Assembly: GCF_000497045.1 (NCBI RefSeq)
Contig: NW_015961963.1
Location: 1-64,000 of the forward strand
Source: Kalmanozyma brasiliensis GHG001
Taxonomy: Eukaryota > Basidiomycota > Ustilaginomycetes > Ustilaginales
Length of the DNA stretch: 64,000 nt
Reading direction: 5' to 3'
Made by a program: the position numbers and the translations under genes. Positions 19,546 through 30,213 of the stretch are shown piece after piece. Under the pieces are notes generated by a model that was given only the letters and a program-made list of their open reading frames with translations, was not told where the DNA came from and did no database searches. Every line of letters starts with the position of its first letter. Position 1 is the first letter of the stretch.

Positions 19546-21051
19546 CTATCGAAGATTCGTCTCCTGCAGCGTCCTAACCAGCACCCCTTCCGCACCCTCA
19601 CTCGGCGACCTCCTCATCGAGAGCGGATACCGATCCCCAGTGCTGGACGCCGAGCCTGTCCTTTTGGTTCTTGTCGTCGTCAGTCCTCCGCCAGCGCTGA
19701 ACATCGTTCCAGACGGCAAGTTGTGCAGCCGCAACTTGATCGGCGAGGTCGGCACATCACCTTCATCGTTGCTTTCCTCGGTGTCATCGTCGTCGTCGTC
19801 GTCGTCCAAATCCGCGACCAAGTCGGGTGCGTATACTTTGACCAGTTCGAACCGTTCCTCCGGTTCCAGGTTGCACAGAGCTTCCATTCCACCTCGCTCG
19901 TTCTCCTCCACCGCCGGCACCCCTTCATGCGGCAAGAAGTCGCACAGGATCCTCGTCAGCTCCTCGCCGCGCATCACGCTCAACAAAATCGGCGCCTTTT
20001 CCACCGTCACCACTTTCCTCTCTTTTGCCCCTACAAACAGCCCCGCCACCTCCTCGCCCACCTTGCGCTCGTACGGCAAATCTGTATCGCCCTCCACGAC
20101 GAGCACTCTGCACCTCACTTTCTCCAGCACCTTGGCCGGGATGGCAGAGCGCAACCAGTACAGGTCGAACCACCAATCTCTCGCCGCCTCTAAGCCCTGT
20201 GGGTGAAGAACGAGCCGGTCGAGCCAGGTGCGCGAGAGGTAGGACGAGATGTGCTGCGGGATGCTTTCGAGACTACCAGCCCAACGGTAGGTGAAGCCTT
20301 GCACCACCTCCCCGGGTAGCTTGATGGGTGGGTGTGACGGGCGCCGTTGCCCGAGTTGCGTTCCGAGTTGCTCTCCCGTTCGTGATCCGGGTTGCTGTTC
20401 AGATTCGCCTCGATGGACGCTCTGCCACGACTCTTCGAGTAGCTCCTTGATCCCTTGGAAACTCTCAATCATGAACCCGCTCTCGGCCTCCAAAATCGGG
20501 CTGGTGATCACCACACTCTCGAACCCACCCTTCCACACGGCCGCCATCCGCGCAGCGACCAGACCGGACATGCTACACGCCACCACATGGATGCCTCTCT
20601 CCCAGTGCTCCTTCCCACCCAGTAGCAGTCGCAGAAAATCCAGGCAGTCGGCAGCTTTGATGTCCAGATCGTACTTCCCGCCCTCGGCGGGGATGGGAAC
20701 GTCTTTGGTCAACCCATGACCGCGCGGGTCGAGGGCGAGGAGGTTGAATCGGGAGGAGAGGGTCGGATCTGCTAGTTGGGAGGCGAACAGGTGTGCGACG
20801 GAAAAGCACTCCGATGGCAGGAAGAGGAGGATTGGGTAGCGCGGGTCGAGTTGCACCGCGTTTTGAGGGGGTCGGTGCGAGGTCGGCGTCAGCGGCGATG
20901 TGGGGAGGAGGGACGAGGCGAGGAGGGTGGACGAGGTGCGTGCGTGAACGAAGGTTGGGTGCGAAGGCGTGGATAGGAGGTAGTGCAGGATCACCGAGTC
21001 GGGGTGGAAGCGGAGGAGCGAGGGGTTGACGGGGAGCGCGAGGAAGGGCAT
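19546..21051 (-). CDS. Alpha/beta hydrolase-fold protein with possible loss of catalytic His
   Basis: An intron-less gene for 501 residues. The alpha/beta hydrolase core is visible: PILLFLPSECFSVAHLFASQL (oxyanion region, about 75-95), LLALDPRGHGLTKD, a nucleophile elbow of the form HVVACSMSGLVAARM (about 155-170; A-x-S-x-S instead of G-x-S-x-G) and an acid strand CRVLVVEGDTDLPYERK (about 315). The segment where the catalytic His normally follows reads VTVEKAPILLSVMRGEEL, with Ile in the expected place, so the triad looks incomplete. A lid-like insert around 210-240 is Gln/Ser-rich. The C-terminal 100 residues carry eight Asp in a row, an acidic patch and a basic/Ser-rich end, and are probably disordered. 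Function unknown. Confidence 0.8.
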   Translation of the reverse strand: MPFLALPVNPSLLRFHPDSVILHYLLSTPSHPTFVHARTSSTLLASSLLPTSPLTPTSHRPPQNAVQLDPRYPILLFLPSECFSVAHLFASQLADPTLSSRFNLLALDPRGHGLTKDVPIPAEGGKYDLDIKAADCLDFLRLLLGGKEHWERGIHVVACSMSGLVAARMAAVWKGGFESVVITSPILEAESGFMIESFQGIKELLEESWQSVHRGESEQQPGSRTGEQLGTQLGQRRPSHPPIKLPGEVVQGFTYRWAGSLESIPQHISSYLSRTWLDRLVLHPQGLEAARDWWFDLYWLRSAIPAKVLEKVRCRVLVVEGDTDLPYERKVGEEVAGLFVGAKERKVVTVEKAPILLSVMRGEELTRILCDFLPHEGVPAVEENERGGMEALCNLEPEERFELVKVYAPDLVADLDDDDDDDDTEESNDEGDVPTSPIKLRLHNLPSGTMFSAGGGLTTTRTKRTGSASSTGDRYPLSMRRSPSEGAEGVLVRTLQETNLR

Positions 21052-22257
21052 CCTGACTTTGAGGTGTGTGCGGTTGGATCACTGGACGCGTGTATGCGCT
21101 GTGGGGAGATTGTGGGCGTTGCCGGACGTGCTAACGTAGACTTCGGTTCGTCAGTGTTCGTGGATGTCCCTTGTTGACGTCGCCGTCGTGGGTTCGTTGT
21201 GGAGATTGTCGGTCCTCGCTGGGGTCGTAGTCCTGTGGATGATGCTGGAGTTCTGATGGTCGAAGAGCTTGAAGCGCTCGAGTATTGATAATCGAGGAGC
21301 CCGAAGATCCAGGCGCTTCAGTGTGGAAGCTCGAAGTGAGACGATCGAAGATGGATGAGGTCGAGAAGCCAGGCCATTGAATACCGATCAGTGTGGGAGC
21401 GTCAACGGCAGCGTCGATGGAGTTGTGCCGTCGCGCATCTGCCAGAACGGCTGTTGGATCGTACGACGAGGCTGTATGCCCTGGGTGGTCGAGGGGTTGG
21501 CGGACGCATCTGCCTTTGATCCACTGGGTCTATATACCTCTCACTCTCAACCCACACACTTGCGCATCAGAGCTTTCCCACCGGTGCCTGGTGCTTGCTA
21601 GCGCGGCTCATTCGGGCCGTCGCCCGCTTGAAGCGCCTCCACCGACGTCGCAGCGTCGTACATGTGGCGTACGGGACGCAGACCCTTTTGCTGAGTCTCA
21701 ACTCTAAATTGCACCACCTCCTTACCCAATCGCTGGTCTGAGCACACCTCCTCCCCTGTGCGAGCGCCACGCATGTGCAAGGGGAATGAAATCACATGCC
21801 AGCCGTTCCACCGCCGAGAGCGGGGGTGGTGGCTTCTCCCGTGGCGCCACGCAAGGGCAAGGGCGGGTTGCTGCACCTCGCCCGCGCTAGTGGAAGCACG
21901 TCGGCTGCATGCGCGAGACCACTCGGCGCCACAAAAATGCTCTCTCATGTCCAAATTAGGTCGATGCAGGCCTGCTCGAGACGCGAGATTCAGGCTTGCT
22001 CTGTGCCCTCATGGTGCTGCCACCCGCTCTCAAGCTCTCGTGGACAGCAAGCGCTCCACGAATCGAGATCAAAGCCTCGCACGCGCCACAAGGCTGCACA
22101 ACCACCACACGGACAGACACGTTTGAAGACAGCTTCGAATTCCATACTGAGAAAAACAGGATCAAGAGGTTGCAGTGAGAAAGAGGGCGAGAGAGCTGTG
22201 ACCAGCTTGAAGCGTGTCATGACGCAGATACGTATATGATCTTGGTGAGATGGTGGT
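21052..22257. other. Intergenic, 1.2 kb
   Basis: Promoter of the hydrolase and 3' flank of ubc1. No supported gene. Confidence 0.5.
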
Positions 22258-23772
22258 CTACGCAGCAGCAAACGGGTTGGGAGCGGACCAAGCGCCCTCA
22301 CCCGGCTTAGCGCTCGAGTCCATGGGATGCGGGAACGAGGTGCCAACATCCGCACCACCTGCGCCGGCAAGAGCCGCGTTGTTGACACTGGTAGCAGCAT
22401 TAGCATTAGCGGCACCGAGCGAGTACTCGTCGCCGTACCTCTCCTTTGCGTGACGCTCCAGAATACCCGCCAGGGGACCCAAGAGCCTGGTGAAAGCCCT
22501 CTCGCTCATGGTGACCACGCGCAGCTTGTTGCCCGCCGAGGCAGCAGCGACGGTGGCCGCACGAGGAGCTTGGTTGAGCAGAGCGAGCTCACCAAAGTAG
22601 TCTCCCCTAGAAAGCTTGCCGACGACCTCCTGGTTGCCACCCTCCTTGGTCTTGCGCACCTCTGCATCGCCTTCGACGATAATGAAGAACTCGACGCCAC
22701 GCTCGCCTTGAGTGATGACCGCCTCGCCGGGCGCATACTCTCGCAACTCGAGACTGTCCGAGATCTTGGCGCGCTCGGCTGCCGAGAGACGCTCAAAGAG
22801 GGGAACATCCATGAGAAACTTTTCGTAGAGGGCACGGCGGCGCGAGTTGGTCTCCATGAGAATCGAACGGAAAGTGATTCGGTCGAGCGCCCACAATGTG
22901 CATGGCGAGGTGGAAAGCACAGTGGCAGCACGGGGTTGAGCGTAGAGCAGCGCAAGCTCACCGAACGACGAGCCGGGACCGTACGAGACCTTCTTGTCGC
23001 CCAAGCCAGACGCAGGCGCGGTTTCGCCGTTGCGAGGTGGGGAGCGGACGTAGACGTCGAGCGTACCGGACTCGACGACGTAAAAGTAGTCGCCCTGTGC
23101 GCCTTGCTCGATGACGGTGACATTCGCCTCCACCTGGACCTCCTTCATGGCGAGCAGCACGTCCCTGTACTGGTCCTGCTCGAGGTTGCGGAAGAGGAGA
23201 TTGTTGCCGATGGAGCCGCGGATCCTCTGCATCTGCTCTTCGGATTTGGGGATGACAGTCTTGGGGAGCGGCGATCCATCCGACTGTGCGTTGACTGCGG
23301 AAGGAGCCATGCTCTCTGCCGAGACGGAAGTTCGCCTGCCGAGGTTGAATGCGGGTGGAAGAAGGGATGCATTGGAAGCCGAAGTGGGTGGGAAGCTGGT
23401 GGGTGGCGCGGGTGCTGATGCCGTGTCTGGCGATGCATCCATGGGTACTGGCGCTGAAGCAGTGGGAGGAAAGGACGAGGAGGGTTGAGCGGATGCGAAA
23501 GGATCCGAGCCAAAGATGGAGCCGCGTTGTGTGGGAGAAGCTGCACCAGGAGCCACGCCGCCGAAGCCGACATCGCTCGGACCTAGCGAGGCGCTAGGAG
23601 CGGAAGCAGCCGCGAGGAGGTTGGGGTTGGATGTGATGTGTTGACGGCGTTGCTCTTCGAGTTTGGCGTTGAACCAATTTGCGCAAAACTGGACGGGGTC
23701 ATTGGGACGCGCGCGGGCGACATCGCGATTGAGGTCGTTGAGCAGCGCCGTGAAGTTGGCTGGGCTCGACAT
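22258..23772 (-). CDS. ubc1: cAMP-dependent protein kinase regulatory subunit
   Basis: An intron-less gene for 504 residues. The N-terminal dimerisation/docking helix is clear (FTALLNDLNRDVARARPNDPVQFCANWFNAKLEEQRRQ), followed by a Ser/Pro/Ala-rich linker. The inhibitor site GRRTSVSAES (about residue 148) has a Ser at the phospho-acceptor position, as in type II subunits. Two cyclic-nucleotide-binding domains follow. Both phosphate-binding cassettes are intact: FGELALLYAQPRAATV in domain A and FGELALLNQAPRAATV in domain B, each with the conserved Glu and Arg. The protein holds the PKA catalytic subunit inactive until cAMP binds. In Ustilago maydis the orthologue Ubc1 controls the yeast/filament switch. 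The C-terminal 60 residues are Ala/Asn-rich. Confidence 0.96.
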   Translation of the reverse strand: MSSPANFTALLNDLNRDVARARPNDPVQFCANWFNAKLEEQRRQHITSNPNLLAAASAPSASLGPSDVGFGGVAPGAASPTQRGSIFGSDPFASAQPSSSFPPTASAPVPMDASPDTASAPAPPTSFPPTSASNASLLPPAFNLGRRTSVSAESMAPSAVNAQSDGSPLPKTVIPKSEEQMQRIRGSIGNNLLFRNLEQDQYRDVLLAMKEVQVEANVTVIEQGAQGDYFYVVESGTLDVYVRSPPRNGETAPASGLGDKKVSYGPGSSFGELALLYAQPRAATVLSTSPCTLWALDRITFRSILMETNSRRRALYEKFLMDVPLFERLSAAERAKISDSLELREYAPGEAVITQGERGVEFFIIVEGDAEVRKTKEGGNQEVVGKLSRGDYFGELALLNQAPRAATVAAASAGNKLRVVTMSERAFTRLLGPLAGILERHAKERYGDEYSLGAANANAATSVNNAALAGAGGADVGTSFPHPMDSSAKPGEGAWSAPNPFAAA

Positions 23773-25089
23773 GGTGGTCGATGGTGCCGTTAAAGCAGAG
23801 GTGTTGGATGCGGGACTGATAGTAGCCGGGCCGAGTGGGACGCTATGGTTTCAGTCGACTCGACGCTAGTCTAGACTGTGGTTGCAATCTGGTTGGTGCT
23901 GATGGTGGTGATGATGGTGTTGGTGATAGCGACAGAGATGAACGAGGATGCGATTGTGCGAGAAGCAAGATGTGCACCAGATGCGTTGAAAGGGAAATGA
24001 ATCTGAATGAATTGTTCTCGCCAGTTTGACAGCTGCTGAGTTTAGTCTTTGAATAATTGGTCGGTGCGCAACAGAGGCAGTTAGGCGCAGCAGCAGCCAG
24101 CTCAACACAGAGAACGCATTTGGTCGAGTCGCAGCTCCAACCGAGGCGGCTGCAGAGCGTGGAGCGTGGGTGAACCCTTTTTGACTCCAATTTGGACGGA
24201 TGCAGTTGCAATTTCGGCGCTTGCTAGCTGAGCCCATTCGACCCTATCCTGTCACTTTGCCCGACTGATACTCGCACCGCTGCGTCGCAGTCACCCTGGT
24301 GCTTGTTTGCATTGCAGCTGAGCCAGATTGAGATGCAACGTCTGAATGAGCTGATCTCATAAAGAGAGCTTGCTGGGGCAATGACAGCGTCAGAAGTGGC
24401 GAAATGCGGTTGATACGCGCTATCGTGGCTTGAGAAACATGGCTTGGTTTTGGTTGTTGGTGCACAGACGTCGAAGCGAGCGAGCATCGTGGCAATTCGC
24501 TCAACTCGCTATGCACTCTCACTCTCTTGGCTTGCCTCAAGGTCCCTTGTAATACTAGCACCGGTCAGTGCATACCAGATTGCACTCTCTGTTAGCCCGT
24601 CTTGCCGCAAAGCATTCTGATGACAGCAGAAGCAAAGCAGCCAGCGGCCAAGTTCGGATAGTGAGCCAACAAACGAGTGAGTCAAAGCCACCTCACAGAG
24701 TCACCGCATTTAGGCTCATTTCAGAGACACAGAGTCACGCCAGCTGCTTTGGCGTGTGAACCAGATCAAACCTCGACCCGCTGCGCACAGACATTTTCAA
24801 GACTGATTTGATTTTTGAGCCGTTGATTTAGCAGATAGGGTCTAACACGTTTTGTCTCGAAAAAAGGTGATCGTCTCGAGTCGGAAGCGATAGGAAGACG
24901 GAAATTCACGCTCGGGCTCAATGGCCGGCACACACGCAGTCTGGAAGCCCCGATTGCTTGTCGAGTTGGAATTCAATGTTTCGTCGCCATCGCAAATCCT
25001 CGTCGTCGTCGCCGTCTCCAGTCATCACCTTCTCTTCTCCACCCACCCACCTCTCATCTACCCTCCTCCGCCTCATACAATCCGACACA
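23773..25089. other. Divergent promoter region between ubc1 and atp7
   Basis: 1.3 kb between the divergent start codons. Short (CAC/GTG)-rich simple sequence lies near 23895-23930. The final 150 bp before the atp7 ATG are pyrimidine-rich. No gene is supported. Confidence 0.5.
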
Positions 25090-26652
25090 ATGGCTGCTCG
25101 TGCTGCTGCAGTGGATCTCGCCAAGATCTCCAACTTGGGTCTTGGCAAGAACACCCTCGCTCAGATCTCTGCTTTCCGCAAGCGCGCCGACGACGCTAAG
25201 CGTCAACTCGCTCAGCTTAAGCAGCAGACCACCGAAGTCGACTTTGCCCACTACAACAAGGTTCTCCGCAACAAGGACGTCGTCAACCAGGCTCAGAAGA
25301 TCCTCTCCGAGTTCAAGCCTGTCACCTACGACGTCCAGGCTCAGCTCAAGGCCATCGACGCCTTCGAGTCCAAGGCTGTTAGTATCTTTCTTCTCAGCAT
25401 AGCCTCGCTGCTTCATTTGCTCCGCATCGTCAACCCATCATCGCACCGCATCGTCCGTCATCGTATCGCATCGCTCCGACCGACCTGTCATCGCATCGCC
25501 AATTCGCATTCTCGCCCGGTCGCCTTGCATGTCTCGCCTTAGCCTTGAGGAACCCTTCAGCTCGCACCTTCGACATGCAAGTTGTAAGCTCAAGGGTGCC
25601 ACGTCTAGCTGCACATCTGCCTCGCATATGGAAGATCCATACAACACACCCGCAGATGCAGCCACAATCACAGAGGCAGCAATCGGTGTTGTATCCTCGG
25701 CGTTTCGAACTGCCAGCCCGTCTTCGAACAAGCAAGACCTCATCCGCGACTCGACCTCGACGCCGGTTGACCCTCGTTGTTGCACTGCTCATCGGATTTG
25801 ACCCTGTCACATCATAGGCAGTCGTCTGCGCCGTCATCTACTGGAGCTCGTACAGACATATGTCGCTCTGACATGGTCAAATCATACATGTCGGCTCTTC
25901 GCACTTCATTCTATGTCTCACATGGCAAAACTCAGGGACAGTCGACTACTCGACATTGAAGAAGCACGACACAGCATCATTAGCGGGTTTCCTCGCGCCA
26001 GCACTTTCCCAAAGGCCGACCTCCAACGTCCCTGCGCACCGACACTGACCACGACCAACACCCGACCAACATGGATCGCACTGCAATGGCATGCGATGAG
26101 TGCGGCACGTTACTTGCGATCGATGCGACGATGTGACTGCGATGCTGTGGCGATGCGACGATACATTGTGGCTGATGATGCTCCAGCATGATAACGATGT
26201 GGTCGACGATGCTCTGCTACCAACTTCCTCGCGGCATTTCATACTGACATGCAATCTCTCGCTTCCATACTTCACTACTAACAGGTCGAGCAAGCTCAGG
26301 CCACCTCGTCCAAGATCGAGGCCGAGCTCAAGGACCTCAAGTCCACGCTCAAGAACATCGAGGACGCTCGTCCCTTCGACCAGCTCACCGTCGACGATGT
26401 TGTCGCCGCTCGTCCCGAGATTGGCCGCACCGTCGACGAGATGGTCAAGAAGGGCAAGTGGACCACGCCAGGCTACGACGAGAAGTTCGGAAGTGAGTAT
26501 TTTCTACATTCGCAGGCGAGGGACTCGCGGCTCGGGTCACGCTCGGTCCCACTCTATCCTGCGCAATCAGATCGTCCATGTGCTCTCCTTGCTGACGCTC
26601 GCTTTTCAATCCTACTCACGCTTTGCCCACCACAGACCTTTCGGCTATCTAA
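25090..26652 (+). CDS. atp7: Mitochondrial ATP synthase subunit d
   Basis: Three exons: 25090-25377, 26285-26492 and 26636-26652, for 170 residues. Both junctions keep frame: ...AFESKA joins to VEQAQATSS, and ...DEKFG joins to NLSAI followed by TAA. The sequence matches the family throughout (VDLAKISNLGL, ISAFRKRADDAKRQL, VDFAHYNKVLRNKDVV, FKPVTYDVQAQLKAI, LKNIEDARPFDQLTVDDVVAARPEI). It is part of the peripheral stalk that holds F1 against rotation in the inner mitochondrial membrane. Intron 2 is 143 nt, but intron 1 is 907 nt, far longer than any other intron here. It has a GTTAGT donor and is discussed as a finding. Confidence 0.95.
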
Positions 26653-28596
26653 GCTCAAGGTGCGAATCTCTCTCTGTAATCCGGTCAGCGACGTTGTGTC
26701 GTTTGCATCTAGAGGACACACGTTTGCGCAATTATATTGAAACTGAAAACATCGTGCTGGTAGCGTCTGGGCCGACGCCCTTAGCCGAGCGACTGGTTGA
26801 GGCATGGTCGCTGGGAACGAGAGAGAACAGTCGCATGTTGGCAGGCCGGAATCGATCGGCACTCTTGCCGAGCGATGGACCCGGGGATGAGCTATGAGCG
26901 GCCGTGCGCCAAGCTGCAGCATCGCAGTTTGTCGACAATGCTCAGTGCACCGATGGTAGTCGCCATGCGGTCGTTGGCAACAAAGCTGTACTGAAGGCCC
27001 TGGCACTTTCGCTGTCATTTGAGTCCGGACACGAGTCGAGTCAGCCCAGAATCGACGTCCGGGCTGTTCAACTATTTGACACCCTTCATCGATGATCGAC
27101 GACGAGCGCACCACTATGTACAGTCAAGTACCATCCCTTGCCTCCGGGTCTGAGCAGATCTCGTTCGACGTCAGTCAGGCAACGGTCGGGAACCCGATGT
27201 GTGAAGTCCTCAAGCTCAAACCTCGCTCACCTTTGCCTGATGTCAAGCAACGCGCTCCGACTTCTCGCGCGGCTTCGGTTTCAGGTTTCGAAGTTCAATC
27301 TACTTGTCTCGTAGCTACGGTATAACATTTCGGGTTTTATACCAGGTGCTTCGGCCGAGCTTTTGAGTCACGTGTTGGCCAAAAGGTGAAATAGGACACT
27401 CGCAAAGTGCCTATCCTGAAATTCGGCTTCATCGTGAACAGACACACGGCATGGAGCAGCACAGCGCGACAGAGCAGGCGCTTTAGACCGCCTGCGAGCA
27501 AGCACCGGCGTGGAAATTCGAGGCAGCAGGCTGGCACAAATTGCCATTCAGCTGGAGCGAGCAAGAACAAGGCAGCACAGCGCGACCCATTCTCAGCTGA
27601 GACGGTGCGAAGGGTAGCGAGCAAAGTCGGCTTCTACTCGCTCGAAGCTGCCAATCTTTCCTACTGTCATCCACCACATTCGTCAAGGTAAGTCGTCGCT
27701 TTCGAATGCGCATTCTCGAATCAGCAGGCATGGCACACACAACAGTACGACACGACACAGCATTGCAGGGCTCAGCATCGACAGCAGACAGCATCTATGG
27801 CAGGAAGTTCAGCATCGACATTCAGTCCAGGGCAACACACTCTCCCGAGCTTACCCTCAGAGGGAGCATTCCGACACGACATGGACTCGACTTCATTGTT
27901 CAAGGGACGTCGCGACTTTGGGTTTGCAACGGGCATCGTTGTTCAGTGGTGGGGAAATTCGGAATCAAGCAGAGCCCGTGTGGGTAGGCGTTGATGGAGG
28001 GGATGACTGTCTTCCAATGCGTACGAGATGGGCTTTGGATTCGACGGTGGTGGTCTGATAGTCGGATCTTGGCGAACTATTCGTCGCGATCGAAAAAGCG
28101 ACGACGCGAGGCTCTCAGCATCGATCTCGGCACAACGCACTCAACTGCTCGGTTGGCACAATTGAAGGCAGGTCAGCCGTCATCCCTGAGCCGACGCCTC
28201 CGCCAGATGTCTCCTCAGCATAGTCGCCATGCTTGGACAACTCGTCTGCACTATACTCGCTTTTGGCTGTGGTTGCAATGACGCCGCAAGGTCCACGACA
28301 TCGAGCGGCCGGGCACGGGAACACCATGGCCCGCCGCATCGACCCCTGTGCCCCACCTCAAATCGTCTCACCATCCCTCCGACCTGCTCCGCTGCATCAT
28401 CTTGGACTGCCATTCACCAATCGCCGGCGCTTACGACGATCGACCAGCTCGACTGTTCTGCTGTGTCCATTCTCTGTGCCAACGTCCGCCGTGTCTCCAT
28501 GCCCGCCGATTCGCGTCGATGCAATTATATTGAAGTAGCAAGCCAAACCCAGCCGCTGACCATCTACGCCTCATTCCTTGCATTTCAACCTCCCAG
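26653..28596. other. Intergenic, 1.9 kb
   Basis: No supported gene. The last part before the rps25 ATG is pyrimidine-rich and ends CTCCCAG directly at the ATG, so a 5' untranslated intron may end there. Confidence 0.45.
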
Positions 28597-28988
28597 ATGC
28601 CTCCCAAGAAAGCTGCCATCGCCGCTGCGGCGTCCAAGTCCGCCAAGAAGAAGAAGTGGTCTAAGGGCAAGGTTAAGGACAAGGTACGTTTTGCTCGCTC
28701 ATCTCTGACTTCCTCCCTGCGAGATCAGGTTGCTGACATCTTTCTTTCGCTGCCTTCCAACCGAAACAGGCCCAGAACATGGTCGTCCTCGACAAGCCCA
28801 CCTACGACCGAATTCTCAAGGAGGTGCCCACCTTCAAGATGATCTCGCAGTCGACGCTCATTGACCGCATGAAGATCAACGGTTCGCTCGCCCGTGTTGC
28901 CATCCGCCACCTCGAGCGTGACGGCCAGATCAAGCGCATCATCCACCACCACGGCCAGCTCGTCTACACCCGTGCTTCCGCCGAGTAA
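28597..28988 (+). CDS. rps25: 40S ribosomal protein eS25
   Basis: Two exons: 28597-28683 and 28770-28988, with an 86-nt intron (GTACGT donor, AACAG acceptor). The 101-residue product starts with the Lys/Ala-rich tail MPPKKAAIAAAASKSAKKKKWSKGKVKDK. It continues into the conserved winged-helix body (LDKPTYDRILKEVPTFKMISQSTLIDRMKINGSLARVAIRHLERDGQIKRI). It is a small-subunit head protein needed for IRES-driven initiation in other eukaryotes. An acceptor-like CTCCCAG abuts the ATG. Confidence 0.97.
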
Positions 28989-29468
28989 ACGTTTTACCAA
29001 ATCGACCATTCTCGAAAGGAAAAAGCGTCTCGGTTGGGTTCACTTGCATCTGTATTCTTCACACACTCACACATAGCCATGTAAGGAAGCTCTCTCCGCT
29101 CTGGCACACCAAAAATACACATTCCGCTCCAAGAGCGTTTGCGCTTCAATACGTCTGCGTGTGACTTGGGCATGACTGACTGTCGTCGGTCGAGCTCGTT
29201 TTGAAACTGTGAATTGGTCGATGTACGGACGAATGGTAGGCTGAGTGTCGCTCAACTCGCAGAGTGCTGATCAGCGCCATTGTGAGTCTGCCATGTCCGA
29301 GCGTCCAGGAACCCTCTGTGAAGATTTGGCGGATACGACGGAGCTCATGCACACTTGACCTCTCAAATCGTCGTCAGTGCGGGATCGCTTTAGCTGTTCG
29401 CCTCCTTCTTCAGTCAGAGTCGTGCTCTTGGGGCGTTGGAAGAATTGGTATTACAAATCGCTGTGCCT
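28989..29468. other. Convergent 3' spacer between rps25 and bol3
   Basis: 480 bp holding the 3' regions of two convergent genes. Nothing else is supported. Confidence 0.5.
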
Positions 29469-29984
29469 CTAGTCCTCTGCGACGGTTCTCAACTGTCGGA
29501 ATAATAAAGAACGCAGTGTCAGCCTCTATCTCACCGCCCGCTGGCCCTCATCTCGGCAACGTACCTGCAAACCATGGATGTCCTTGATGACGTCCTTGAG
29601 CTCCGAGTTGACGAGTCTATGCGCCTTGACCGTCGACATGCCCTTGAACTCCTTGGAGCTAAGCTGGATTGCGTAGAAGCTTCCGCAGCCGCCTGTTGCG
29701 CTCAGCACAAACAGAAGAGGTCAGCGAAACGATTGCAGAGCACACGATAGCGCTGATGGGTGAAGCTTACCGCTGACATCCTGCACCTTGAGCACGGCGG
29801 GGTTGAACTTTGCTGTGAGGATCTCGCGGATCTTTTGCTCTCCTGCTGTCACCTGCTCTTCTTGCGACGGTGCGGCCGTGGTGTTGGCGACCATGCGGGT
29901 GGTGGTGAGGCTTCGCAGAGGCGCCGAGAGGGCCGACCGCCTCGCGAGGGTGCTGCGCGCTGCTGTAGTGATGCTGCCGAACAT
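29469..29984 (-). CDS. bol3: Mitochondrial BolA-like protein Bol3 (BOLA3 type)
   Basis: Three exons: 29984-29771, 29692-29565 and 29492-29469, for 121 residues. Introns are 78 and 72 nt (GTAAGC and GTACGT donors). The last exon encodes only LRTVAED and the stop; without it the frame runs on into a non-conserved tail. The N-terminus is a mitochondrial presequence (MFGSITTAARSTLARRSALSAPLRSLTTTR). The BolA domain reads VLKVQDVSGGCGSFYAIQLSSKEFKG...TVKAHRLVNSELKDVIKDIHGLQ. The GGCG motif is diagnostic for the BOLA3 branch, which helps deliver [4Fe-4S] clusters to mitochondrial enzymes with Nfu1. It lies head to head with the GTP cyclohydrolase gene, with 229 bp between the starts. Confidence 0.93.
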
Positions 29985-30213
29985 GTTGCTCAGTAGATGG
30001 TAGCGACGTTGCAAGACAGGAGCGCGAAGCTGGGTCTGACAGGTGGAGAAAGCGTTGTCTTCATTACCAATCCGACCCGATTCAGACGCATATCGGCTCG
30101 GACTGACTCGGATTTCATGCTTTTGGAGCAAAAATTAAGACGTTTGCTTCTCCGCACAGACTTGTGTGAAAGGCCTTTCTTCCTCCATCATCATCATCAT
30201 CTACAGGCGAACG

